This document shows positions 25,572-36,719 of a stretch of 38,265 bases of DNA, in pieces. Below the pieces are notes generated by a model. It worked only from the letters and a program-made list of their open reading frames with translations, was not told where the DNA came from and made no database searches. The position numbers and the translations under genes are program-made. Each line of letters begins with the position of its first letter. Position 1 is the first letter of the stretch. The DNA is from Hyphomicrobiales bacterium (lineage in GTDB: Bacteria; Pseudomonadota; Alphaproteobacteria; Rhizobiales; Beijerinckiaceae): positions 1 through 38,265 of the forward strand of contig JAPLOU010000011.1 of NCBI GenBank assembly GCA_026400535.1, given 5' to 3'.

Positions 25572-25680
25572 TGTCCCGCTCCTCAGCCGGTTGCAAGACA
25601 AGGGCTTCGGTTCGCGCGTTGAACGGAAACATCCTGGGACAGGCGCAGCGTGGGAAACACGCGGTTGGGTAACCGCGCCA

Positions 25681-25962
25681 TCAGGCGCTTTTCGCCGCCA
25701 CCAGCCCGTCGATGCGGGCGCAGAGATTCTCAAGCACGAAGTACTGCTCTGCCGGGGCCTTGCCCTCGTTCACTTCCTGGGTCCACTGCTCCAGCGGCAG
25801 CTTGATGCCGAACGCCTTGTCCACGGCGAAGGCGATATCGAGGAAGGCCAGCGAATCAATGCCGAGATCATCGATCGCGTGGCTGGCCGGCGTGATCTTC
25901 TCGCGCGGGATGTCGCAGGTTTCCGAAATGATGCCGGCAACAGTCTCGAAGGTGGATGACAT
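25681..25962 (-). CDS. acpXL: Acyl carrier protein AcpXL (VLCFA-specific)
   Basis: A 93-residue acyl carrier protein. The phosphopantetheine site is S37 in [13 protein letters not shown], and the long C-terminal segment [14 protein letters not shown] and [12 protein letters not shown] is specific for AcpXL, the carrier on which 27-hydroxyoctacosanoic-type acids are built for lipid A. ATG 25962 has GGGAG about 12 bases upstream. It is the first gene of the minus-strand VLCFA cluster. Carrier proteins are usually needed in excess over their enzymes, which may explain the spacer after this gene. Confidence 0.96.
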   Translation of the reverse strand: MSSTFETVAGIISETCDIPREKITPASHAIDDLGIDSLAFLDIAFAVDKAFGIKLPLEQWTQEVNEGKAPAEQYFVLENLCARIDGLVAAKSA

Positions 25963-26251
25963 GGGGCGGGTTCTCCCGTCTTTCAGTGGTTCGGGACGGC
26001 GCGGATGATGCACGGGAAGCGCGCACCGGGCGCCCGCCCCGGCGATGAGTTGGCTGTCTCCCTACACGACGAAGGGGGGTGGGGGGAAGAGGGAGCGTCG
26101 TGGCCGGCTGTTGCGGCCCTGGATCAAGGCCAAGAAGGCCCGATGTTGCATCACCCGTCCATGTCCTGTCACCGCCAGTGCAGACGGCATAGCCAGAAAA
26201 AAGCCGGGCGCTCGCGTGCCCGGCTCAACGCCCCGCAAGCGCCGCTCGGAT
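25963..26251. other. Intergenic region between acnA and acpXL
   Basis: A 289-base spacer between two minus-strand genes. It holds the acnA terminator (26197-26225) and must contain the acpXL promoter, which I cannot place. A G-rich block on the plus strand (26074-26095) has two runs of six G and a third of three. I see no gene here. Confidence 0.5.
26197..26225 (-). terminator. Intrinsic terminator of acnA
   Basis: On the minus strand a perfect 8-bp stem AGCCGGGC/GCCCGGCT with an 8-base loop is followed directly by six T residues. It lies about 27 bases after the acnA stop codon and separates acnA from the acpXL cluster downstream. Confidence 0.93.
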
Positions 26252-28978
<2,727 letters not shown>

Positions 28979-29259
28979 GGGGCTCACATCCTTCGGGGCA
29001 AACGGTCACAGGGCAGGCCTGATGCATCAGACCGGTTCTGAAGGCCTGTGACAAGAGCACCGAGGCGGCCGGACGGCCAGCCAAGGTGCACACCACAGCA
29101 TCACAATGCGCGCCGCCCCGGGAGTGCCCGGGCCCCGCGCCTGTCAGCGCGCGGCGAAGCCAAGCGCTCTATAGAAGAATTCACATCGTTACGCTATTGG
29201 GACATCAGTCTAAAATGCGGTTGTCCGGCGGTGAAGGCTGCTGTCGCCGCCTCAGCCGG
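28979..29259. other. Divergent promoter region between acnA and ccmA
   Basis: A 281-base spacer. An AT-richer core (about 29170-29220) contains CTATAG-like and TAAAAT (29211-29216) hexamers that could be -10 elements for acnA (leftward) and ccm (rightward), but the matching -35 hexamers are poor. No gene is evident. Confidence 0.4.
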
Positions 29260-29931
29260 ATGACCTCGACCTTGCCTGATCCCTACAGCCTGACCGCGCG
29301 CGATATGGCCTGCCGCCGCAACGAGCGCAGCCTGTTTTCGGGGCTCTCCTTCGCAGTGTCCGGCGGTTGCGGACTGGCGCTGACCGGACCGAATGGCGTC
29401 GGCAAGACCTCGCTGCTGCGCATTCTGGCAGGTCTTCTCCGGGCCGAAGCCGGCACAGTTGGCCTCGCGCCGGCCCTGCCCGATCTTGATCTGCCGCAAC
29501 GCAGTGTCTTCGTGTCCAGCCGCGATCCGCTCAAGGGCGCGCTGACGGTGCGCGAATTGCTCTCCGGCTGGCAGGCCATGGTGTTTGGGGGCGAGGGGGG
29601 CAGCGTCGAGGGCGCGCTGCATGCCTTCGACCTTGCCGCCCTCGCGGGCGTGCCCTGCGCCTACCTGTCCTCCGGCCAGCGCCGCCGCGTGTCGCTGGCG
29701 CGGCTGAAACTGTCCTCCAGCGCCCACCGCCCCGTCTGGCTGCTCGACGAACCGACGAACGCGCTCGATGCCGCCGCCCGCTCCCGCCTGGCCGCGGTCG
29801 TCGGTGACCACCTTGCCAACGGTGGCATGGTCATAGCCGCCACGCATGACCCGCTCGGCTGGCCCGATCTGGCCGCGCTCGATCTTGGGGCGCATGTGGC
29901 AGGCCGGCAGGCCGGGGCGGCCCTGGCATGA
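29260..29931 (+). CDS. ccmA: Cytochrome c biogenesis ATP-binding protein CcmA
   Basis: A 223-residue ABC ATPase of the CcmABCD complex, which frees haem-loaded CcmE during cytochrome c maturation. Walker A is GPNGVGKTS (43-51), the signature LSSGQRRR (about 136-143) and Walker B VWLLDEPTNALD (about 159-170), and a switch His is present in ATHDP. ATG 29260 is a guess between several possible starts; ATG 29215 would add 15 residues, and neither has a strong ribosome site. Its stop overlaps the ccmB start (ATGA). Confidence 0.94.
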   Translation: MTSTLPDPYSLTARDMACRRNERSLFSGLSFAVSGGCGLALTGPNGVGKTSLLRILAGLLRAEAGTVGLAPALPDLDLPQRSVFVSSRDPLKGALTVRELLSGWQAMVFGGEGGSVEGALHAFDLAALAGVPCAYLSSGQRRRVSLARLKLSSSAHRPVWLLDEPTNALDAAARSRLAAVVGDHLANGGMVIAATHDPLGWPDLAALDLGAHVAGRQAGAALA

Positions 29932-30593
29932 GCGGCTTTCTGGCGCTCGTCCGCCGCGATCTCGCGCTCAGCCTGCGCATTGGTGGCGGCGCCTCCTTCG
30001 CACTCGTCTTCTTCCTGATGATCGTGACGCTGACCCCCTTCGCCATCGGCCCAGACCTGAACCTGCTCGCCAGGATCGCTCCCGCGATTCTCTGGATCGG
30101 CGCGGTGCTCGCCACGCTGATTGGCCTCGACCGGCTGTTCCAGGCGGATGCGGAGGACGGCACGCTGGACCTGCTGAAGGCCGGCCGCCTGCCTCTCGAA
30201 GGCATCGTCCTGGCCAAATGTCTGGCCCACTGGCTGACCACCGGCCTGCCGCTGGCGCTGGCCGCGCCACTGTTCGGGCTGCTGCTCGCCATGGAGCCTG
30301 CCGGCATGGCGGCGGCGGCGCTCAGCCTGCTCATCGGCACGCCGGCGCTGACCTTCATCGGCGCGGTTGGAGCCGCATTGACGGCGGGCATCAGGCGCGG
30401 CGGCGTGCTGATCGCCATCTTGGCCCTGCCACTGATGATTCCGGTCCTGATCTTCGGCGTCGCCGCCTGCAATGCGGCTGTTGGCGGCACCATCCCCTTT
30501 TCCACGCCTCTGGCGATCCTTGGCGCGCTCACCCTGATCTTCGCCGTCATCGGCGTGATCGGCGCGGCTGCCGGCCTGCGTCAGGTCGACTGA
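29928..30593 (+). CDS. ccmB: Haem exporter membrane protein CcmB
   Basis: A 221-residue membrane protein with six hydrophobic segments, the permease partner of CcmA. Recognisable stretches are FLALVRRDLALSLR at the N-terminus, LDRLFQADAEDGTLDLL and the C-terminal ALPLMIPVLIFGVAA. The ATG overlaps the ccmA stop by 4 bases. Confidence 0.94.
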   Translation: MSGFLALVRRDLALSLRIGGGASFALVFFLMIVTLTPFAIGPDLNLLARIAPAILWIGAVLATLIGLDRLFQADAEDGTLDLLKAGRLPLEGIVLAKCLAHWLTTGLPLALAAPLFGLLLAMEPAGMAAAALSLLIGTPALTFIGAVGAALTAGIRRGGVLIAILALPLMIPVLIFGVAACNAAVGGTIPFSTPLAILGALTLIFAVIGVIGAAAGLRQVD

Positions 30594-30672
30594 GCCTGCT
30601 GCAAAAGCGCGCACGCATTGCGCAAGCGGCCATGTCCGCGTAAATCGTCGATGGGGAAACACAACAGACGCC

Positions 30673-31446
30673 ATGACCATCATCAATCAGCTCGCCAATC
30701 CAACGCGCTTCATGGCGCTGTCGGGCAGGCTTCTGCCCTGGATCGCGGGCATGGGCGCTGTCTGTCTGATCATCGGCTTTTACGGCGCCTGGTTCAGGGC
30801 GCCCGCAGACTACCAGCAGGGCGAAACCATCCGTATCATGTATGTGCATGTCCCGGCTGCGTGGCTGGCCATGCTCTTTTACACCCTGATGACCCTCTCC
30901 GCGGTCGGCGCACTCGTCTGGCGGCATCCGCTGGCCGAGGTAGCGCAGAAGGCGGCCGCACCGATCGGGGCCTGCTTCGCGCTGGTCTGCCTGATCACAG
31001 GCGCGCTCTGGGGCCGCCCGATGTGGGGCACCTACTGGGTCTGGGATGCACGGCTGACCTCGATGCTGGTGCTGCTGCTGATCTATCTGGCGATCATCGC
31101 GCTCTGGCGCACCGTTGACGAGCCGGCGCAGGCCGGGCGCGCCGTCTCGATCCTGACCCTGGTCGGCTTCGTCAACATTCCGATCATCAAGTTCTCTGTC
31201 GACTGGTGGAACACGTTGCACCAGCCGGCTTCTGTCTTCCGCATGGGCGGGCCGACGATCCACCCCTCGATGCTCTGGCCCCTGCTGATCTGCGCCGTCG
31301 GCCTCTCGCTTGCCGCGGTGGCCCTTCATCTGGTCGCGATGCGCACCGAGATCATGCGCCGCCGCATCCGCACCCTGACGATTCTGGCCGCGGACAGGGC
31401 CGATCGCGCGGCAGGCATGGCGGGATACGGGAGTGCGGCCCAATGA
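30673..31446 (+). CDS. ccmC: Haem transporter CcmC
   Basis: A 257-residue protein with six membrane segments that delivers haem to CcmE. The tryptophan-rich haem-handling motif is WGTYWVWD (118-125; Tyr replaces the usual Trp). The external haem-ligand histidines are likely H59 (YVHVP) and H182 (WNTLHQP). A 79-base spacer separates it from ccmB. Its stop overlaps the ccmD start (ATGA). Confidence 0.95.
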   Translation: MTIINQLANPTRFMALSGRLLPWIAGMGAVCLIIGFYGAWFRAPADYQQGETIRIMYVHVPAAWLAMLFYTLMTLSAVGALVWRHPLAEVAQKAAAPIGACFALVCLITGALWGRPMWGTYWVWDARLTSMLVLLLIYLAIIALWRTVDEPAQAGRAVSILTLVGFVNIPIIKFSVDWWNTLHQPASVFRMGGPTIHPSMLWPLLICAVGLSLAAVALHLVAMRTEIMRRRIRTLTILAADRADRAAGMAGYGSAAQ

Positions 31447-31601
31447 GCGCCCTCGGCACCCACGCCCCCTTCATCGTCGGCTCCTACCTGATGGCCGGCA
31501 TTGTTCTCGGCGCCCTGACCGTCTGGACACTGCTCGATCACCGCGCCCGATCACGAGAACTCGCGGCGCTTGATCCGCGCCGGGGCCAGGACAAGCCATG
31601 A
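31443..31601 (+). CDS. ccmD: Haem exporter small subunit CcmD
   Basis: A 52-residue protein with one transmembrane helix (about 10-30) and a basic cytoplasmic tail, the size and layout of CcmD, which stabilises the CcmABC-CcmE complex. The motif HAPFIVGSYLMAG is typical of alphaproteobacterial CcmD. It overlaps ccmC and ccmG by 4 bases at each end. Confidence 0.92.
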   Translation: MSALGTHAPFIVGSYLMAGIVLGALTVWTLLDHRARSRELAALDPRRGQDKP

Positions 31602-32203
31602 GCGCCGCCGATTCGGTCCCGGCGCAGAAGCGCAACTGGCTGTTTCTCGCCCCGCTGGTCTTCTTCGGGCTCCTCGCCACCCTGTTCCTGTTCCGGCTTT
31701 TTGCCGGCGATGCGTCGCGGGTTCCCTCTGCACTGATCGGCAAACCCGCGCCTGAACTCGCCTTGCCGTCGCTCGAAGGCCTTGTGCGCGGCGGCGCGGC
31801 GGTGCCCGGCATCGCTCCGGCAGACCTGAGGGCGGGCCGCGTCACGATTCTGAATATCTTCGCCTCATGGTGCGCGCCCTGCCGCGTTGAGCACCCGTTT
31901 CTGGTCGAGATGAGCGGCAGCGAGGCCGTGCGCGCCGGACGCGTTCAGGTCCTGGGGCTCAACTACAAGGATGAACCAGAAAATGCGCGCCGTTTCCTCG
32001 GCGCGCTCGGCAATCCCTACGCAGCGGTCGGCACGGACCGGAATGGCCGCAGCGCCATCGAGTGGGGCGTCTATGGTGTGCCCGAGACCTTTCTGGTCGG
32101 AAAGGATGGCACCATTCTGAAGAAGCATATCGGCCAACTCACCGAAGAGAGCGCCCGCGCCCTGCTGGCCGAAGCGGTGGCGGCGGCAGCAAGGGCTCCG
32201 TAA
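31598..32203 (+). CDS. ccmG: Thiol:disulfide interchange protein CcmG (DsbE)
   Basis: A 201-residue membrane-anchored thioredoxin (transmembrane segment about 14-34) that keeps apocytochrome c cysteines reduced for haem attachment. The active site is WCAPC (C92, C95), followed by a cis-Pro in GVPETFLV and the family's acidic GLNYKDEPENA segment. It is the last gene of the ccmABCDG operon. CcmE, CcmF and CcmH are not in the window. Confidence 0.94.
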   Translation: MSAADSVPAQKRNWLFLAPLVFFGLLATLFLFRLFAGDASRVPSALIGKPAPELALPSLEGLVRGGAAVPGIAPADLRAGRVTILNIFASWCAPCRVEHPFLVEMSGSEAVRAGRVQVLGLNYKDEPENARRFLGALGNPYAAVGTDRNGRSAIEWGVYGVPETFLVGKDGTILKKHIGQLTEESARALLAEAVAAAARAP

Positions 32204-32342
32204 CCATCTGAGCACGCGTCTCCGGATGTCGAGATGTCCGGCGCGGGACGCAGGGACCGGCGGCCTGCCTGGCGCTTGACAGCGGCTCGCCCGCAATCGC
32301 ACTCTTTGCCGGCACGGTGATGGTGGATTGAAGGGCGAGGTC

Positions 32343-33869
32343 ATGACGAACCTGACGCGACGCGGACTGGTCAAGTCGGGACTCGGGCTTCTGGCTGCCT
32401 GCGGACTGACCTCGGGCGTCGAGGCGCAGCGCGCGAAACTCCTGCGCTTCGGCCTGTCGGCCTGGCCGCCAAACCTTCAGCCCTGGGTCTCGACCGGCGC
32501 GTCGGCGGGCACCGTCAAGATGCTGATCCATTCGCGGCTGATCGGCTATGACCGCGCCGGAAATCTGGCCGGCGAACTGGCGGAGGGCTTCGGCCATGAG
32601 GCGGACGGCGCATGGGTGTTCCACCTCGTGCCGAACGCCGTGTTCCACAATGGCGAGCCGGTCACCTCTGCCGATGTCCGGCACACGATCGAACAGATTG
32701 GAGGCGAGCGTTCGACCGCCTACATGCGGGCCCAGTTCCAGTCTGTGTCACGGATCGAAACGCCGGATGCCCGCACAATCCGCATCTACACCAAGGAGCC
32801 GGTGGCGACGCTGCCGACCTGGTTCGGCAACTACAACATGCCGATCGTCTGGCGCGGCTCGCCAGCCAACGAGCCGGTCGGCTGCGGCGCCTATCGCCTG
32901 GAATCGCAGGAGCGCGGCACCTCGCTCGATCTTGTCGCCTTCGACCGCTATTTCCGAGCCGGCCTTCCGCGCATCGAGCGCCTGCGGCTTGTGGTCTACG
33001 CCGACGAGAACCTGCGTTTCGCCGCGTTGAAATCCGGCGACATGGACATGATCGAGTACGTGCCGTGGCAGTCGATGAGCGGCGTTGAAAGCGATCCGAG
33101 GCTCAGGCTCGACACACAGTACGGTCCGTTCATGGACATCCTGTTCAACGGCACCAAGGGACCCTTCGCCGATGCGCGCATCCGGCGGGCCGTGGCCCAT
33201 GCGGTCAAGCGCGAGGACATTGTTCAGGCCGCCTTCTTCGGCCGCGGCAAACCGCTCGAAGGCGTCCCGATTGTCGAAGGCACGCCCTGGTGGGATGCGG
33301 AACTGTCAAAAGGCTGGCGCTATGATCCCGCCGAGGCGAAGCGCCTGCTCGCCGCCGCCGGGGCGCCGAACGGCTTCCAGACCGTGATGCTGGCCACAGC
33401 CCAGTTCGGCATGCACAAGGACACCGCTGAGGTCGTGCAGCAGCACCTGGCCGCGATCGGCATCCAGTGCGAGCTTCGCCTGCCGGATTGGTCGACCCGG
33501 GTGCGGCTCGGCACAACAGGCCAGTACGAGATCGCCATCCATGGCGTCTCCGCCGACAACAACGACCCGGACGGGCTGACCGTGATCATGGACACCTCGC
33601 TGTCGCCGACACATGGCCGGTCCTTCGGCGTGCAGGCTCCGCGCACGATCGACCTGCTGGCGCGCGGACGGGCCGAATTCGACGAGACCAGGCGCGTCGC
33701 CATCTACAAGGACATGCAGCGAGCCGCCCTTGAGGAGGTTCCGTTGGTCGGATTGGCGTGGCGCGCGCAAGGCTACGGGATGGACCGGCGCGTGACCGGC
33801 TTCACCAACATCCCGGGCGCCCTGTCGACCTCGTCCGGCTTCATGCTGACCGAGACGACGATCGCCTGA
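32343..33869 (+). CDS. ABC transporter substrate-binding protein, peptide/nickel (SBP family 5)
   Basis: A 508-residue periplasmic binding protein of the DppA/OppA family. The N-terminus has a twin-arginine-like motif (TRRGLVKSG) and a hydrophobic stretch with both a lipobox-like LAAC and a VEAQ cleavage site. The mature domain shows typical SBP5 blocks: LAEGFGHEADG, NGEPVTSADVRHTIE, PVGCGAYRLE, FNGTKGPFADARIRRAVAHA. It would feed oligopeptides or similar solutes to the permeases coded next. ATG 32343 has GAGG 5 bases upstream. The stop overlaps the permease start (TGATG). Confidence 0.93.
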   Translation: MTNLTRRGLVKSGLGLLAACGLTSGVEAQRAKLLRFGLSAWPPNLQPWVSTGASAGTVKMLIHSRLIGYDRAGNLAGELAEGFGHEADGAWVFHLVPNAVFHNGEPVTSADVRHTIEQIGGERSTAYMRAQFQSVSRIETPDARTIRIYTKEPVATLPTWFGNYNMPIVWRGSPANEPVGCGAYRLESQERGTSLDLVAFDRYFRAGLPRIERLRLVVYADENLRFAALKSGDMDMIEYVPWQSMSGVESDPRLRLDTQYGPFMDILFNGTKGPFADARIRRAVAHAVKREDIVQAAFFGRGKPLEGVPIVEGTPWWDAELSKGWRYDPAEAKRLLAAAGAPNGFQTVMLATAQFGMHKDTAEVVQQHLAAIGIQCELRLPDWSTRVRLGTTGQYEIAIHGVSADNNDPDGLTVIMDTSLSPTHGRSFGVQAPRTIDLLARGRAEFDETRRVAIYKDMQRAALEEVPLVGLAWRAQGYGMDRRVTGFTNIPGALSTSSGFMLTETTIA

Positions 33870-34854
33870 TGGCTTATCTCGTCGGCAGGATCGCGAGCTC
33901 GGTCGTTCTCGCCTTTGCCGTGGCCACCATCGTCTTCCTCGCCCTGCATCTGGTGCCGGGCGATCCCGCCGAGCTTCTGCTGTCCACCGGCGGCATCTCG
34001 CCTGACCCTGCTGCCGTCGCGGAGCTGCGCGAGCGTCTGGGCCTCGACCGGCCGCTGCATGTCCAGTACCTTGGTTTCCTGACAGGGCTTCTGCGTGGCG
34101 ATCTCGGCAGGTCCCTTGTCGATGACTATTCCGTTGCCTCGGCAGGTCCCTTGTCGATGACTATTCCGTTGCAGCCGAGATCGCGCTGCGCCTGCCGCGC
34201 ACGCTTGAACTGATCGCAGCGGGAACGATCATCGCGCTCGCCATCGGCGTTCCGGCGGGAACCTATGCCGCTGTCCATGCCGGCGGCGCCTTCGACAGGA
34301 TCATGTCGGGGGTGATGGCCCTCCTGATGGCCGTCCCGGTGTTTGTGCTGGGCACCTTGCTGATCCTGTTGCTGGCGCAGACCCTGAAGCTGATGCCGGC
34401 CGGCGGCTTCGTGCCGTTCTGGCGCGATCCAGGCCAGCACCTGCTGCTGCTCTCCTTACCGGCGCTTGTCATCGGCAAGGGGCTGGTGGCCATCGTCTTC
34501 CGCATGACCCGCGCCAGTGTGCTCGACATCCTGCCGCGCGACCATGTGCGGACGGCTCGCGCGAAGGGCCTTGCCGAGGGCCGTGTCCTCCGCGCCCATG
34601 TCGTGCGCAACGCCTTCGGCCCGGTCCTGACGGTGCTTGGACTGCACATGGGCGCCCTGCTCGGCGGCACGGTCCTCGTCGAATACGTGTTCAACTGGCC
34701 GGGCCTGTCGACACCCCTGATCCGCGCCGTCGAAGGGCGTGACTACCCTATGGTGGTGGGCATTGTCCTGACCGTGTCCGGCCTCTTCCTCCTGATCAAT
34801 CTGGTGGTGGACCTGCTCTATGCCGCTCTCGATCCGCGCATCCGGGCGGGGTGA
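33869..34854 (+). pseudogene. ABC transporter permease, DppB type, frameshifted by a 35-bp tandem duplication
   Basis: The N-terminal part (MAYLVGRIASSVVLAFAVA to GDLGRSLVDDYSVA) reads in one frame to about 34137, then runs off to a stop at 34213. The rest of the permease (from EIALRLPRTLELIAAG through the EAA-type loop ARAKGLAEGRVLRAHVVRNA to the end at 34854) is in another frame. The break falls exactly on two identical 35-bp units (34103-34137 and 34138-34172). Deleting one unit gives a continuous 316-residue permease with all six membrane segments. As written, the gene gives a 114-residue N-terminal fragment and no working channel. Both ends overlap neighbouring genes normally (TGATG), so the operon was intact until recently. 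Confidence 0.9.
34103..34172 (+). repeat. Exact 35-bp tandem duplication inside the permease gene
   Basis: Units 34103-34137 and 34138-34172 are identical, each starting CTCGGCAGGTCC and ending ATTCCGTTGC. Neither flanking base extends the repeat, so the array is exactly two copies. Thirty-five is not a multiple of three, so the extra copy shifts the frame. Confidence 0.98.
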
Positions 34855-36719
34855 TGCGGCGCCTTCGTCCCCGCCTGGCCTTGCCGGCCCTTCTGATCCT
34901 GAGCCTGGTCGTGATCGCGCTGGCTGTGCCTTTTCTGGGTCTGCCCAATCCGGTCCGGCAGGACATTCCCAACCGCCTGACCGGCATGGCGCCGGGCGCG
35001 CTGCTGGGGCGCGACGAGTTCGGGCGCGATGTCTTATCACGCCTGCTGTGGGGCGCCAGGATCAGCCTGTTCATTGCGTTCACGGCCACGACCATCGCGG
35101 CGCTGGCCGGGACCCTGCTCGGCCTGCTCGGCGGCTGGTTCCGCGGCATGGCGGAGTTTCTCAGTATCCGCCTCGCCGACGTCATCCTGTGCTTTCCGCC
35201 GATCCTGCTCGCCCTGCTGGTCGTGACGATCATGGGGCCAGGCGTCGCCACCCTGATCCTGATGCTGTCGATCCTGTACACGCCGGGCTTCGTCCGGGTC
35301 GCCTATGGCGAGGTGTTGTCGACCCGCAATCAGGACTTCGTCACAGCCATGACGGCGTTGGGGGCCACCACGCCGCGCATTCTGGCCCTGACGGTCCTGC
35401 CCAACATCGCCAGCCCCCTCTTGGTGCAGTATTCGCTGACGCTCGGCGCCGCCATCGTGGTGGAAAGCGGGCTGTCCTTCCTCGGACTTGGCGTGGTGCC
35501 GCCGACACCGTCTTGGGGTCTGATGATCCGTGGCGCCCGCGCCACCATGGAGCAGGCCCCGCTGCTGCTGCTCTGGCCTTGCCTCGCCCTGACCGTCACC
35601 ATCCTGGCCTTCAATCTGCTCTGCGATGCCTTGCGTGACGCCTTCGATCCCAAGAGCGCGGCCGGTGCAGGCGCCCGGCCGAAGCCGCGCCTGGTCGACT
35701 GCCTCGCGCCGGGGCTGTTTCCGTCGCGCGTGGACCCCGGCGCAAGCCTGTCGGTTCGTGGCCTGACGGTCGAGATCGACACAAAGCGCGGGGTGATCCG
35801 CCCGGTCGACGATGTCTCTTTCACAATCGGCGCCGGCGAGACGCTCGCCATTGTCGGAGAGAGCGGTTCGGGCAAGTCGGTCACGGTCACCGGCCTGATG
35901 GGTCTGCTTCCCGCCGCCGCCCGCCCTGTCGCGGGCGAAGCGGTGTTCGAAGGCCACGATCTTTTGCGACGGAGCCCGGATCAGCTGCGTGCGCTGCGCG
36001 GCGCGCGCCTCGCCATGATCCCGCAGGATCCGATGAGCAGTCTCAACCCGGTCCACAAGGTCGGCGATCAGGTGGTCGAGGCGATCCTGGCCCACCGCAG
36101 CATCACGCGCCCGGCGGCGCGGGCCGAGGCGCTGGCCCTGTTCCGGCGTGTCGGCATCGCGGACCCGGAGCGCCGGCTCGATGCCTGGCCGCACGAGATG
36201 TCGGGTGGCATGCGCCAGCGCGTCATGATCGCCATGGCCATCGCCAACCGGCCCGCCTTGCTGATCGCCGACGAGCCGACCACGGCGCTCGATGTGACCA
36301 TGCAGGCGCAGATCCTCGATCTGCTCGCTGACCTCAGGCGGGAAACCGGCTCGGCCCTGATCTTCATCACCCACAGCCTCGGCGTCGTGGCCGAAATCGC
36401 CGACACTGTCATGGTGATGTATGCCGGACAGGTGGTCGAGCAGGGACCGGTGGCGAGCGTGTTCGCCGCGCCGCTCCATCCCTATACGGCCGCCTTGCTG
36501 GCTGCCGTTCCGCAGGACGACGCGGCGCCGGAACCAATCCCCGGCGCTGTACCGCCGCCTCACCAGTTCCCGCAAGGCTGCCGCTTCGCACCGCGCTGCG
36601 GCCATGCCCTGCCGCCCTGCGGCGAGGCCCAACCCTTGCGACAGTTCGGCAACGGCCGCGAGGTGCGTTGCGCCCGCGCGGGCGACCTCCGCTTTGGGAG
36701 GGCCGCGCATGACGCCTGA
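34854..36719 (+). CDS. ABC transporter permease/ATP-binding fusion protein (DppC-DppD type)
   Basis: A 621-residue fusion. Residues about 1-268 are a DppC-type permease (GRDEFGRDVLSRLLWGAR, EAA loop EVLSTRNQDFVTAMTALGAT, C-terminal LLCDALRDAFDP). A linker of about 30 residues leads to a DppD-type ATPase (about 298-600). This has Walker A GESGSGKS (335-342), signature SGGMRQR (450-456), Walker B LLIADEPTTALD and the oligopeptide-ABC C-terminal Cys motif CRFAPRC. Such permease-ATPase fusions occur in some peptide/nickel transporters. ATG 34854 overlaps the previous stop (TGATG); a GTG one codon earlier is possible. It overlaps the next ATPase gene by 11 bases. Confidence 0.93.
   Translation: MRRLRPRLALPALLILSLVVIALAVPFLGLPNPVRQDIPNRLTGMAPGALLGRDEFGRDVLSRLLWGARISLFIAFTATTIAALAGTLLGLLGGWFRGMAEFLSIRLADVILCFPPILLALLVVTIMGPGVATLILMLSILYTPGFVRVAYGEVLSTRNQDFVTAMTALGATTPRILALTVLPNIASPLLVQYSLTLGAAIVVESGLSFLGLGVVPPTPSWGLMIRGARATMEQAPLLLLWPCLALTVTILAFNLLCDALRDAFDPKSAAGAGARPKPRLVDCLAPGLFPSRVDPGASLSVRGLTVEIDTKRGVIRPVDDVSFTIGAGETLAIVGESGSGKSVTVTGLMGLLPAAARPVAGEAVFEGHDLLRRSPDQLRALRGARLAMIPQDPMSSLNPVHKVGDQVVEAILAHRSITRPAARAEALALFRRVGIADPERRLDAWPHEMSGGMRQRVMIAMAIANRPALLIADEPTTALDVTMQAQILDLLADLRRETGSALIFITHSLGVVAEIADTVMVMYAGQVVEQGPVASVFAAPLHPYTAALLAAVPQDDAAPEPIPGAVPPPHQFPQGCRFAPRCGHALPPCGEAQPLRQFGNGREVRCARAGDLRFGRAAHDA

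Noticed and set aside
25455..25733. Longer FabZXL starting at 25733
   Set aside because: The extra 93 residues have no FabZ similarity and overlap the end of acpXL; the family length fits ATG 25454.
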